DNA of 64,000 nt from Warburgia ugandensis. Taxonomy: Eukaryota > Streptophyta > Magnoliopsida > Canellales > Canellaceae. The position numbers and the translations under genes are program-made. This document shows, piece by piece, positions 23,577 to 35,967 of this stretch. Within the stretch, counting starts at the first letter, position 1. Each line of letters opens with the position of its first letter. The notes beneath the pieces are model-generated. The model was not told the DNA's origin and did no database searches. It saw only the letters and a list, made by a program, of their open reading frames with translations. Location of the stretch: the NCBI GenBank assembly GCA_035236585.1, contig CP141133.1:46951729-47015728 (forward strand), in the 5' to 3' direction.

Positions 23577-26500
23577 TGTGACGACCTAGGTTTTTGTAAC
23601 ACATTTTGTAATACATTTTTGAAAGGTAGGGCCCTTAGTAGTAAAAAAATTTCACAAAACAAAGCAATAGAAATTCTTTTCTTTAGAACTTGTTTTGAAA
23701 AACCCAAGTCATCACTTCATACATAACATAAGTAGAATTTTTGTACAAGATAAAATTCCATTGAAGGAATATACTTTTATTAAATTCTAGAATCCATCAA
23801 GTGGTTCACAGTACAACTTGGGTATCAGTAAAATACATGTCCAAATTACATAATCCAAATTTCAATTCTCACCATACACTAAAAATTCTCAATACAATAC
23901 AATGCTCTCAAATAAAATACATATCTTCAAGGGATATACCTTGATTGATTATTTATCCAAGTCGTCTTGAGTCTTGAGCTCCTAATTCTCCTTTTCTATA
24001 TCTGAGATATTTTAGACATTCAAACATTTACAATATCTCAACAAGCTATGCTTGGTAGGGGATTCAAGAAGCATAATAATTTGATAGTATAATCCTAATA
24101 TTTCATAATCCCATTATTCATATGTATGGATCAATCTCTTTACTTTGTCGTATATATACTTTGTGTGTGTGTGTGTGTATCTATATATATATATATATGT
24201 GGTCAAAATTGTGAAAAATAGTTAATATCACAAACATCAATAATCACACTCAGCCTTACTGAGTTGATAAAACATCTACACTCTGTTGGGAAAATACTTC
24301 CTTATTTGGGGAGTATCAGCATCTCATTATGCCATATCATAAGGCATCTCACTATGCCATGCATCATAATGCAAAATACTCAAAGGACTATCATGCATGT
24401 AGTCAGAATCCATACCAATGTGCCCAGATAACTGCCCAATAATCCACCTATACCATCCTTGGTGGAAATCACAATATCCATGTCTGTATGGGGGGAAGAT
24501 GGTTGTCACAGTGGCAATCTTCCCATAATTGCCCCACCCAACTTTTAGCCTCACTTAGGCTTCGTATCCATATCATAACAAGTTTTGGAGAGCGGATGGT
24601 CAAACCCTACTAACTCTCCTAGCATAGCATCCCTAGGCATACACCTATTTAAAACAAAACCACAAGCTTCCATGCTTGTATGTAAACTAATTCTCATATG
24701 TATTAGACAATCTGTCTGCTTACTTAGGGCTAGAATATCTTCTAGTTCCCTATTCACCTAGAATTTTTTCACGAATTATAACTTAACCATTTCATATGTG
24801 TTTTGGTAGAGCATAAGGGTTTTCAAGAGATTTAATACAAGTATTTACATTACACTTGCCAACATTTCTAGACATAATATCATGTAGTCAACATGTATAT
24901 CTCATGTAGATGCATTCATAAAATCTTCCCACCTTCAGGTAGTGATCCATCTCTTCAAATCTTCCATGATCCTGACATATGTAATCTGCAAATCCATACA
25001 TACTGTGAATATTTATACAATATGAATAATCTTATATTTTTGATCCTATCTATATTCTTTGTCTAATCTTGTCCTTTGATATAAAGAATTAGATCTCGTG
25101 TCCTATCATGATCTATTTATCTTCCTCAGATAGTGTTTATCCTATTCATCAATAGATTTGACGGTTAGAATGATCTTCTAATCTTTCAGATCTAAGTATT
25201 TTCTATTCTAAGTCTTTGTGTATTCCTTTATTTGATCTTGATCTTTCATAGATCCTTTGATCAACAATTTATACTTATTGATAAAGATTAAGAGATTAGA
25301 TCTTCTATCATCTAATTCTTCTTTGATCTAAGTTCAGCTATTTGATCATCCCGAAGGAGGATGATCTTGGTTCTCTTCCTTGAATCATATTTGATCAAGG
25401 GTATAGATCTTCTATTCTATTTGATCTAAATTGCAAGCAATATATATATATATATATCATCAAGAAGTATTTATTTCTTTTTATTTTTCTTGATCATTCA
25501 AGATCCCATGGATCTTGTTTGATCATCCTTATCTTACTTCTAATTTTTATTAAGGTTAGATAATTTACTAACCTTTTATAGTCTTTATTATTATTATTAT
25601 TCAACTAGTTAATGTTTTATTGGTTGAAGATAGCTTATTCCATCCTAAATCTATACAGCTCCTCTTATCTCCAATTGACTAAGGCTTACTAGCTGAATGG
25701 TTGAACACAAAGTGGTTACTTCAATCCTCATGTAAGGAGGTGTTTAGACCTCACAAACATCAACAGAAGGTATGGGAAGAGTGAGGCGCTATTAGAGAAC
25801 CCCCTTAACCACCATGTTTAGCATTCACTATAGTGACCTTAGTTCAACCTTTCATAAGATTCCTATTAGCATTTTAACCCTAAGTACTCTTGCTAATTGA
25901 TTTTAACTAAATCCATGAACATTTAAAATGTCATTCACAGAGTTTATTATTCTCTTAGTTTGGGCTAATAATTTGATAATCCTTATATTATCTTACTAAC
26001 TATAGCCCTCACTAATATTAAGTCAAAGTCATTCACTCATCTTAATTGTCCATGAATCTCTATATTCCATTAGTTTACATTTTTGGTGATTTATGCTCAT
26101 TATATCTCAACAACTACTCAACATTTGAATCAACTAATAAAATTTGAGAACAATTATATCATAAACTTTAAAGTCTATATCCAATATAAGTTTAACAACC
26201 ATTTATACTAACATGCTTCCTATGAGTATAACTTAACTTAATGAAATAAAACTATACTTAGACTAGCATGATCCTAAGTTATGAAATATATGAAATTTTA
26301 CTAGTAACCTAATGGAATCATGCTAAAATCTTAAATTTAAACTAACATGACTCTAAGATAATTAAATTACCAACCTATTATAACAATATAATAACATATA
26401 GAGCATAGCCTACTAAAATTTAAGAATTACACAATCATGCTTCCTAATTTATAACATAAATCACATTTACAATTCTATTATCAAATAAAAGACAATTAAA

Positions 26501-28458
26501 CTAATTAGATTAAGATAATTAGAAACTTTTACTTATGATCCAACCATTAGATTTTAGATCTTTTTCGGTTTTAATTACATTTAGAGATTTTACTTCATTA
26601 AGATCCAAAGATCATATCCACTTGTTTTTGTCACATTTAATCCATGAATTAATTAGATTTCATCATAATCCCATTCATCCCATGCAAAGGGTCCAATCAT
26701 GCTTGATCTCATTGATCAAGTGGGTCCCTTGACGAATTTTCTACCATAAAGGGTAGATCTCTCAATTTATCTTAGATATATCAAAATAAATTATGGATAT
26801 TACTTGATTTCAACATTATATCATTATTGTATTAGATCCCCAAGATCTGATCATCTTTTATCTTGAAGATCATGAAAATTAGAAGCTTAATTCCTAAAAA
26901 CAAAAAGTTTCTTAAATACTTTTTATCAAGTTTATGATTTATGAATAAAATAAACATTGCAAGCTTTCCATAGCTTCTTTCAGATCTTAATTTGGAGTTT
27001 AGATGACTTCATAATTGAACTTTGAAGCTCGCAGTTGTTCTGAGGGTCCAGATTTGATCTAGGCCCAACAAAATGGACGGTCTTGATTAGTTAGGCAGAG
27101 CGGTTGCCGCGCTCCTCGGGACCTGAGCTATTGCGTGGTCATTGCATTGGGATGGTGTCACATGCGAAGATGCTCCTGTAGGGCGTATTTCCATGCGGCG
27201 CCCAGGAACCTGATCTTATAAAGAAGATCGAACAATCTGTTTTGGACCGTCCAATCAATTCCTCTTCAATCAAGGGCTCAATTGATAAAATTTCTTGAAA
27301 ACTCTAACTTAGGGGTTTCGGACCCTTCTGGATCAATTGACTAGCTCAGATTTTCCATGTGAGCCCTCCATCATACAGAATTGAAGAGTTCTTATCCATA
27401 CTTTATTTTTATAATTTTTAATATAAACTTAATTTTAGAAAAATAAAAATTATATAAACTAACCTGAAATAAGTATAGGAAGAGTTTCCACCTACCTGAT
27501 TGGAGAGAAAGGTAGGTTTTGCAGCCCAATTTAAAACAAATATCCACTTGATGATAAGATCGCCCAATAACTGCTTGTTTTGTTATTTCTCGTTGATTGC
27601 ACCGTTGGATCTTGAAACTTCATTGGGGTTTTGTAGATAAGGTAATCTAGGAAACTAGGAAAGGTGGGATTTATAAGATTTGGTTTGGAATAGAGTGCCT
27701 AATTGAATTTAGGTCTCTTGTTCCAATCTAGAGAGAGGAGAGAGAAAGTGAAAGAAGAGAGATTTTTTGGAGTTTTAGAAACTTGCAAATGAATATAGAT
27801 CTGGTTTTTTAGAGGAAGCAAGATAATTTTGTGGGAATTTTAATGAACATTTTTGAAGGATTTTTGGGGATGTATTTATAGATGTTTTTGAATTTTTCAT
27901 AATTACTTGTAATAATTATGTTTCAATTCTTTTGAATATTAAATTAACATTGGATCCTCCACTACTACCTCCTTCTCCACTATGAAATGGTAGTGGTTTG
28001 ACCACTCATTACATGTTTTCTGGCCATTGGGTTCATTTGTTGGACCCTTGCGGGCCCCACAGAGGTGTAAAAGGACCATTTTGCCCTTTTATGGAGAAAA
28101 AATCATTTTATTCTCCCAAACTCAAAATTGAGCGTACTTAGTGGTGTTGGAATTTTATTTCTAACTACATTCTAAATATTGAAGTCTTAGATCTTAGTTA
28201 TAGGTAAAATTACCATTTTACCCTTTTATTCATAAAAATGGAGAAAATTAGGGGTTTTTCATTTTAACTTAGAATTGAATGTACGTAGTGTCATTTCAAT
28301 TGATTTTTTTAGTACATTCATAATTTATAAGTTTTAAATAATTTTTTAATCTCTATAAAAAGATAATTTCCAATAACCTAATATTCCAGCCTGGAATTTC
28401 TAAAAATTTAGACTAAATTGATTTTCTCAATCAATTTACAAAAATTGGGGTTATTCCA
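23577..28458 (-). mobile_element. Long LTR-like block, second family (minus)
   Basis: It ends on the left with TGTGACGACCTAGG and starts on the right at 28458 with TGGAATAACCCC on the minus strand. A second copy of the same family lies at 57235-57690 plus 63520-64000, which confirms the left end and about 1 kb of interior. The flanks GTCTA and GTTTG do not match well, so the right end or the insertion history is uncertain. It contains a (GT)n(AT)n microsatellite at 24162-24198 and (AT)n near 25440. A long stretch has TTGATC-rich text (25000-25560). There are no supported genes. Confidence 0.6.
24162..24198. repeat. (GT)n-(AT)n microsatellite
   Basis: Eight or so GT units are followed by CT and about eight AT units. 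Another (AT)n run of about ten units lies at 25440-25459. Confidence 0.9.
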
Positions 28459-28632
28459 GTTTGCCCATGACACATACTTTCCAAAAGGATCCATAACTCA
28501 GTATGTATCATAATTAGAGGCTAGGGGCCAATATGAACCTCATAGCATAGGCCATAGAGTATAATAGTCCTTGTGCAACTAACTCTAGTCACCAAAATAG
28601 CTTAGCACCTAATTACCATATCAAATTTCAAA

Positions 28633-28757
28633 CACATATGAGTATATATCACATAACTCACCCATACAAGGTCCAAATACGAGCATATATCATATAACTC
28701 ACCTAAAAATGGTCCACATATGAGCTTATATCACATGACTCACCCATGTAGGGTCCA
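28633..28757 (+). repeat. Three-copy repeat, about 41-44 bp
   Basis: The phrase CATATGAGTATATATCACA, then TAACTCACCCAT and GGTCCA, recurs three times with substitutions. It is within LTR-like DNA and not coding. Confidence 0.75.
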
Positions 28758-29475
28758 TAAAAATAAGCCTCATATAACATGAGCATGTTGTTCAAACATG
28801 ATCATATAACGTAGGGCAAACCAAGCCACTAGAAATATCCAATCACATAAGTTCATTGGTGATGCTTGTGCACATCATAAACATGTCCTAGATGGTATCC
28901 ACAACCATAATGAAAAAATTCATGAGAATTCAAAAATCAATTAATTTCTCATAATCATGTCATATGCTTCTTTGCTTAATAAATAGTGATCTACTACTAA
29001 AATCCAAATCCAAAATAATAATTCAAAGTTCTTATTGCCATAACTAAATCAAATTGATTATGAGAGTCTTATACCCTTTATAAATCTTACTAAAGTGTGC
29101 TTAATCTAATTCAACTTCATCATAATTTTTTGTACACTTTTACAACTTATAAAATCCATACAACACGTACTCTTAGACTATATTACTAACAGTGTTATGA
29201 TTATCATAATTCTTGTTAGTCTAATTACTTTTTTAGTTTATTCTATCATTTTTAGACACTAATTCAGTGAATTAATTTCCTATTCAATCCCTTAATAAGG
29301 TTTATCAAGTAGAAGAATCGACTTGTTCCTAATTCAATACCTAGTGTCCAACCAGTACCCAATAACCAGTAATAATATTTAGCTTTCTATCATCAGTTCA
29401 ATAACCTAAACACCTTACTTTTTGAAATTGGTTTCTACCATGTTGTTCCTTACCAAATAAGCTTCATATCCATAT

Positions 29476-29696
29476 AATTTTTAACCCTAAATGATAGAAA
29501 GTGCAGCCTAATGCATGAAGCTCCCGCTATACCAAGTCTGGGGAAGGGGTGGACCACAAAAGGTCCATAATATGCAGCCTTACCTTGCATTTCCAAGAGA
29601 CTGGTTTCTATGCCTCAAACCCATAACCACAAGGTCCCATGAAGATAAATAAACCACTGTACCAAGGCTCCCCTTCAATTTTTAACCCTAGATGAT
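29476..29696 (-). mobile_element. Au-type SINE with 20-bp target duplication
   Basis: The body (29496-29676) has GCATGAAGCTCCCGC, then GTCTGGGGAAGGGGTGGACC, then AAGGCTCCCCTT in the plus-strand view, as in the other two copies. The flanks 29476-29495 and 29677-29696 differ at one base of 20. The insertion is inside the LTR-like block at 22743-31440 and is therefore younger than that block. Confidence 0.92.
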
Positions 29697-30474
29697 GTCT
29701 ATATTATACCCACAAATATTTTTTATTAGCTCTCTACTGAAAACTATGTCTAGTAGTTGGTAACCTACCTTATATATTAGCGCTTTTAATATATCAATTC
29801 TCATTGAAATTGCACCAAATTTTATGCGAGACATTCTAATAAGTTTTACAAACTACTTTAAAAGTTCCACTTAAATTCTAAGGTTTGTTCCCAAATTATT
29901 GAGGGATGTGGCATAGGGTTTTCAGCAAGTTAGTCAGAACTACAATCAATAACTTATTGATTTTCCTTCGCTCTTTTCCAAAGTAAAATTTTATGAAATT
30001 TTCACAAAATTTAGCTAAGGTATTTGTGACATGTATATTTCATATGGTTAAAATTTTATGGAAAAAGATCCACTATTTAGTATCTTAACTACAAATATAT
30101 TTACCTTTAGGTCTTTAAACAAGTAAGCAGGGTTAGAAATCCCTGAAAATAATAACTCCTTAATCACTATTTCTATTAATAAATAGTCTAGATTTTTAAG
30201 TAAGGCTCTCATGATAATCTTATACATCGAGTTAGGAACATAATAATTTAATTTTTGCAACAATAAACATATGATAAGTATGATAAAATGTGCAAAGATC
30301 CATCAATCTTCAGACAAGCAAACAATAAAACATTGTGCATAGAAATATGAGGCTTTCCTTACCAAAAATTGTTGAGATTTTACTGCTACGAAAAAGACTT
30401 AAAAACTAATAATGTGTGTGAAAATAAAGGTGAGATACAATCCTAGCTTCATTTTCAACATAGGGGAAAAAAAA

Positions 30475-31108
30475 CAAAGTTGTGATTCTCATGAAAACAA
30501 TATATGTTTTCCTTTGAGAGTGATCATAGTTTTGCTTGAAAATTTTTAAATATTCTAGTCTAAGAGATTAACCATTCCCATACTAAATTCTCCTTTTCCC
30601 ATTTTCCTTCTTCTTCCTTTGCTTCTCTCTTCTCCTTTAGGTTATTCCACATTTTTCTTCAATCTCCTAGTCTGGTCAATTTTTTTTCTCCTCTTTTGGA
30701 CGTCTCCTCTTGTCCAGTCTTGTTATTTTCACTTTTATTGGTCCATCTTAGATTGGGCATTCCTCTTATATTGTTCCTTTCAATTAGTTCAAAGTTGTGA
30801 TTCTCATGAAAACAATATATGTTTTCCTTTGAGAGTGATTATAGTTTTGCTTTAGAATTTTTAAATATTCTAGTCTAAGAGATTAACCATTCCCCTACTA
30901 TTTTCTCCTTTTCCCATTTTGCTTCTTCTTCCTTTGCTTCTCTATTCTCTTTTAGGTTATTCCACATTTTTCTTCAATCTCCTAATCTTGTCAATTTTTC
31001 TTTCTCCTCTTTTGGATGTCTCCTCTTGTCCAGTCTTGTTTATTTTCACTTTTATTAGTCCATCTTAGATTGGGCATTTCCTCTTATATTGTTCCTTTCA
31101 ATTAGTTC
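30475..31108 (+). repeat. 315-bp tandem duplication
   Basis: Bases 30476-30790 are repeated at 30791-31108, beginning AAAGTTGTGATTCTCATG and ending CAATTAGTTC. The copies differ by scattered substitutions and a few single-base indels, so they are old but not ancient. It is pyrimidine-rich (TTCTCCTTTTCC-type text). The frame at 30619-30855 spans the junction and is not supported as a gene. Confidence 0.92.
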
Positions 31109-31525
31109 CCATCTTAGGATAGGAATTATCTACTTAGAGTTTCTATTCTAGCTATTTTGTAAGTTAATTGTTTCCCTAAGGAATTTACCTTATCCATGTA
31201 ATCCCACTAGAATGTCACATGAAACCCTTTTCTCCCCCTCCTTTTTCTCCATATTTTTGAGCTACCAAAGTCCTAAAGAATAGGTTCATCATTCCCTACT
31301 AAAAACTAGGTGCCTCCTAGAATGTGACATATATGGGTCCTCCTGTAATTACCAGTGTATTTATCTTAGCACTATATGCACTAGTGGGCCATGATTTCTA
31401 CCAATGAAACCCTCATACTTTGGCTAACTAGGTTATTCCATTAAGTCTTTAATCCTTGCTATTAATCTCTCCCTAAAGTTCATTCAGTCTATCTAGTTGT
31501 CATGTTCCTAGGTTAACTTATCCCA

Positions 31526-34016
31526 TGGTAGCCTAAGGTTATCTAAACCATAGTGCTCCAAAGATACTTATAGTCAAAGAAGCCAAATATCTTTCAAATC
31601 TATCTCTCGATGACTTTACAATTAGTGAGAAAATAATGGAGGATGAGAAATTAAAGAATAAAAAAGAAAAGGTAATTACATTGAATACTACCATTGATGA
31701 TGAAGATTCTTGGGTAGACAATGATGAAGAAGAGGCTATTCTCACCTAAAAATTCAACAAATTAAGGATAGAAAGTGAAAGTAAGTTAAGGATAGAGAAG
31801 TGACAAAAGAAGAAAGCTTTTAAATAAGGCTACATTTTATTTCGATATTTCTACTAAGAAACATCCAACTACATGCTGCAATACAAAAATCTTGGACATA
31901 TGAAGCTAGACTATCTACTCTTGAAGAATTAGGAGAAGAATCCCTAAAAGAAGAAGGCTATGGCTACAACCTTGAGCTTGCTGATGACAATAATGAGCAA
32001 ACTTCATCCACTGATAATGAAGATGATACTACTCCTTTTGCCTTATGGCTAGAATTCAAGCTAATATAGAAGAAAATGATGAGAGTTAGTTCATTGAAAG
32101 AATTCCTTTTTGAGAAAAAACAACTTGGATTAAGAGTTATTTCATTGAAAAAGTTTGTTTCTCAACACACTTTTGAAAAAGAAGTTTTAATTTCTAGTAA
32201 AGATGCTTTGTTTTCATAAAATGAAACTTTGACTATTGAAATAGAAAAATCATTTTGATGATTGAGTTGGTTTGTTATTTGATAAATTGATTTTAGAAAA
32301 AGAAAAAGGTGTTGTTTTCTGAAGTTTAAGAGCAAATTGTTGTCTTAAATGTTCCTCTTGGAGATGTCTCTACTAAGAAGAAAAGTTTAGAAGACATTAT
32401 TTCAAAAATCAAAGTTCTTCTAAAAGTCATCATGCTTTAAGAAAACCTACTTATAAGCAAGTGTAGGTAGTTAAAGGTTCACATGGCCTTTTATTAATTA
32501 TTGTGCACCCAAATTAAAGGTTAAGGTAGCAAAATTTAAGACTTAACTATTTATATTGTGAGTAATCTTGAGGCCAAAGCTCCAAAGACTATCATGTCTT
32601 AGTAGTGGATGCTTAAGACATACTCGTCTGACAAAGATAAAAATGGAAAAGTATTTTCTATTGTTATATTCCTATCTTACATTGAAAAGGTTCTATATGT
32701 TAAAGGATTGAACCATAACTTGCTCGCTATTAATCAATTGTATGATAAATGTTTTAAAGATTAAAGTTTGAATCATCCTAATACTTGATTGTTGATAATC
32801 ATGATTAGAATATATATATGAAGGTTAACGAGTGAATATTTGATTTATACAGTTTGAATTATTCTTATAAAAAATGCATTGTTTCTAATAATGATGAATC
32901 ACAATTGTTGCATAGAAGACTAGGACATATCAACATGGAGTACTTACAAAAGCTAGTTAGACAGAATCTTTCAGTTGGACTTCCAAAACTTACATTTGCA
33001 AAAGACAAGCATTGTGATGCTTGCCAACATGATAAGCAAAAAAGGCATCTTTTAAACGAAAAAGTGTGGTTTCAACTAAAGACCACTTCAGTTATTACAT
33101 CTTGATTTGTTTAGCCCTACTAAATCCACTAGCCTTGATTGTTGTAGATGACTTTTTCATATTTATATGCATTAAATTTTTTGTCAAACAAGGAAGAAAC
33201 CTTTCATGTGTTTTCGAGTCCCTATAATAAATTAAAAAATAAAAATGTTTTAGGTTTCATCCACTAAATGTGACAATGGAAGTGAATTAAAAAATCATGA
33301 TTTTTAGAAAACAAAATTATACTCCCACCCCCTTGTATTCACCTTAGTCCCACCCTCTCTTAGTTTTCTTTTGGTTCTTCAGTCACTTGCACTTTTTATT
33401 ATGACTTTGTAATGTAAAATTCAACATCTTACATGGTCAAATCACCAAAATAGAGGCAAACTAAGATGAAAACAATGGGAAAAATATTAATTCCCTTTTA
33501 GAAATAGTGTGAGAAGCATGAAATTAACCATAGTTTCTCTGCTCTAATAACTTCTCCACAAAATGGCACTATTGAAATAAAAAAGTATTATCTTGAGGAA
33601 CCTGCGAGGGCAATGCCTTGTGAAAATTGTTTGCAAAAATATTTTTGGGCAGGAGATATTAGTATAGTCTTTTAAACAAGTGCACTATTATACCTATTTT
33701 GATAAAAAATTCTTTACATACTTTGGAAAGTAGGAACCCAAATGTTTCATTCTTTCATGCTTTTGGTAGCAAATGCTTTCTCTTGAACAATGGTAAGGAT
33801 AATGTAAAGAAGCTTAATTGAAAACTTGATGATGTTATCTAGATTGGTTATTGCATGAATAGTAAAGCTTATAAAGCATTCAATTTAAGAAATAGTATAA
33901 TAAACGAGTCTATTCATGCTATTTTCATTGAATCTAATCCTTAATTAAGAAAGAAAACAAGCATAGATAATGATGATGATGTTTTTGTAAAAGGCATGGA
34001 GAAGATCATTGCTAAT
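31526..34016 (+). pseudogene. Ty1/copia gag (rest), protease, GAG_pre-integrase, integrase relics
   Basis: The text resumes with APKILIVKEAKYLSNLSLDDF, which continues the copia gag broken at 22742. Acidic DDEDSWVDNDEEEA then follows. Near 32590-32620 a protease relic has lost the DSG active site. 32854-33105 is the GAG_pre-integrase domain, with LLHRRLGHINMEYL and the zinc-site HCDACQHDKQ. Integrase-like text follows (LDLFSPTKSTSL; HEINHSFSA), then a FHAFGSKCFLLNNGKDN block typical just after integrase. Many stops interrupt it. Reverse transcriptase and RNase H are missing because a CACTA element begins at 34017. Confidence 0.75.
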
Positions 34017-35569
34017 CACTACTATAATGGAGGGGTTTTAAGATGGTTAAAAAAATATATCTAAGACATTTCCAAAATTGTCTTCTATTGCAACATCTTA
34101 GAAAACCAGTTGAATTTAAGGCAATTTCAAAATCCATCTTAATTAAATTTTAATTTTTAAGATGGTTTCTTAGATATCTTTAAGATAAGTGTTTTAGCAC
34201 TTTTCGATATGATTTAAGAAGATTCTCTTACAATGTGCTTATATTTTAGGACGATTTTAGAAAACCATTTTAAAAATCAAGAACTTTGTAAGATGGTTAT
34301 TTGAAACATCTTAAAAGTATGTAATTTACAATTTTCTAAAAGTTTCTTAAAAAGGTGGTACATTCTAAGAGGCTTTCCAAAACTGCATTTAAGAACTTCT
34401 TAAGAAGATTTTTTTACTTTCTATATAGATGTTAACTAACTATTACAATCTCCTTACACTTCAATGACAATATACAACCTTTTGCTATTATAGCCTTCCT
34501 TCAATCTTCATAGGCATGAAAAAGTAAACTACAACACCCACATTTACTTCGACATTCACTACGATATCCACCTTCAACATCCTTGCACATTCACTTATAA
34601 CATAAAAAATTCAAATACATAAACAAAATTTGTAAATACATACATCCACATTTCTCCATATACATTCAATAAAAAAAAAAAATTAATATCCATTTCTTCT
34701 CGCTATTACCATCTTCTTGCAATTTCAAAGACATGAACAAAAAATCCATCATCCACATTGCACACATTCACTTCCATCATCCACATTCAACATATAAAAT
34801 TCCAAGTCGTGAAAAAGAAACTTCAAAAGTACCTACAGACACTCTTCTCCATACACACCTATTTACTTACACATGCTAACATGCCTTCATTCAAACAAAA
34901 AAAGTCCATATATACTTTGAGAAAATAAAAAAATATAAGACACATCCATATAAATGATCAGCCATATATAATTAAAACATACTACAAACTCAGCCCATTC
35001 GCATCTTATACCATTGAAATCTACTTGAGATTAACCCTTGATTTCCTAATTAGGTAGCACAATTACCTATAAGACAATATTTGTAATTCATAAATGTAAA
35101 ATAATGACCTGTAAAGTGTCTTACCTTTCTCAATTGTGGTACCTTAACACCATCACATGTTGAAGTTCTCATGTATCTCAGAGCATATATCCACACTACT
35201 AATGGGTATCATTGTTTAGGGCCCTACCTAAGAAAGAAAACAGAAAGGCTCAATAAATTAATATCATGTTTAATTGTAACTTTAGTTTATATGTAAAGTA
35301 AATAACTGGTTTTTCTTACCTTGACCTTCTTCCATAATATTTTTGGTGGTTGTAAAGTGTTGGTTAGTTGAGCCCCTGTCGACCATGCACTTCAAATTTA
35401 TAATTTAAATGTATTAAATATTAAGAAAAGATTAGTTATTAGCAATTAAACCCTCACAATACACGAATAGAATAAAAACTTACTTATTTATGATTTCCAT
35501 TAGTAAGGCATGAATGTGCCCTTCACAAAAATAAAAAACAATGCATACCCATCATGCACATATAGAACA
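34017..35569. mobile_element. Second CACTA element, left end
   Basis: CACTACTATAATGG at 34017, then GGGGTTTTAAGATGG, is a CACTA terminus cutting into copia sequence. From 34030 to about 34400 there are repeated TTTTAAGATGG and CATCTTAAAA motifs in both orientations, the subterminal array. The rest (34400-35569) matches 45030-46270 in the third CACTA copy, for example CATTCGCATCTTATACCATT near 34995 against CATTTGCATCTTATTTCATT near 45659. The element is interrupted at 35570 by the gypsy element and continues at 44585-44734. No coding frame is evident on its visible part. Confidence 0.72.
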
Positions 35570-35832
35570 TGTAATGCCCGAGCAATTTACGCTATTTTGA
35601 ACAAAAATTGGACATTCTACGGGAAATAAACTGTGTTAAATGTTTTACTTTATTTAAAATAGTAAATGAATGAATTTACAAGTAAACTTAGTACCATTAG
35701 ATTCTACTCGAAAAATGGAATCCAGCGCCTCAAAGAACGCCAAAAACGGAGTTCGTATGAAGAAGTTACGGCCGTTTAAAGAACAGGGGCATTTCTATAA
35801 TTTAAACTAAAAACGAAAAGACATAAAACGGA

Positions 35833-35858
35833 GGGGGCTGTTTTGATAATGGCACCCC
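35833..35858. promoter_or_regulatory. Palindrome-like LTR motif, 5' LTR
   Basis: GGGGGCTGTTTTGATAATGG followed by CACCCC is the plus-strand counterpart of the motif at 12264-12290, about 100 bases upstream of the TATA box. Confidence 0.55.
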
Positions 35859-35957
35859 ATCTTCTTCTTCCTCTAGACTTCTCCAGAAACCCTGTTTCCA
35901 GAGGTTTTTGCCACCACCAATGGTGGTACTGCCATTGGTAGCACCGCCATAGCAAGG

Positions 35958-35967
35958 CTATAAAAAG
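35958..35967 (+). promoter_or_regulatory. Probable LTR TATA box
   Basis: CTATAAAAAG is followed about 30 bases later by a pyrimidine-rich CTCCCCTCTCC stretch, a plausible transcription start. The same position in the 3' LTR (42144-42153) reads CTATGAAAAG, a change inside the TATA core. Confidence 0.6.

Larger units (their letters stand above)
22743..31440 (-). mobile_element. Nested solo-LTR-like insertion splitting the copia gag
   Basis: The left end reads TGTGACAACTTGGGTTTC (minus-strand LTR end ...AAGTTGTCACA). The right end is best placed at 31440, where the minus strand starts TGGAATAACC, although 31525 is an alternative. Candidate duplications are weak (CTAAC and TTAAG). Without the inner insertion the block would be about 3.8 kb, in line with a long LTR. 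It contains the LTR at 23577-28458, a SINE and a local duplication. The only good evidence that it is an insertion is that copia gag stops on one side and continues on the other. Confidence 0.5.

Noticed and set aside
22722-31530. CATGGTA on both sides of the copia split as a target duplication
   Set aside because: Recognisable gag continues past the left copy to about 22742, so the match is probably chance.
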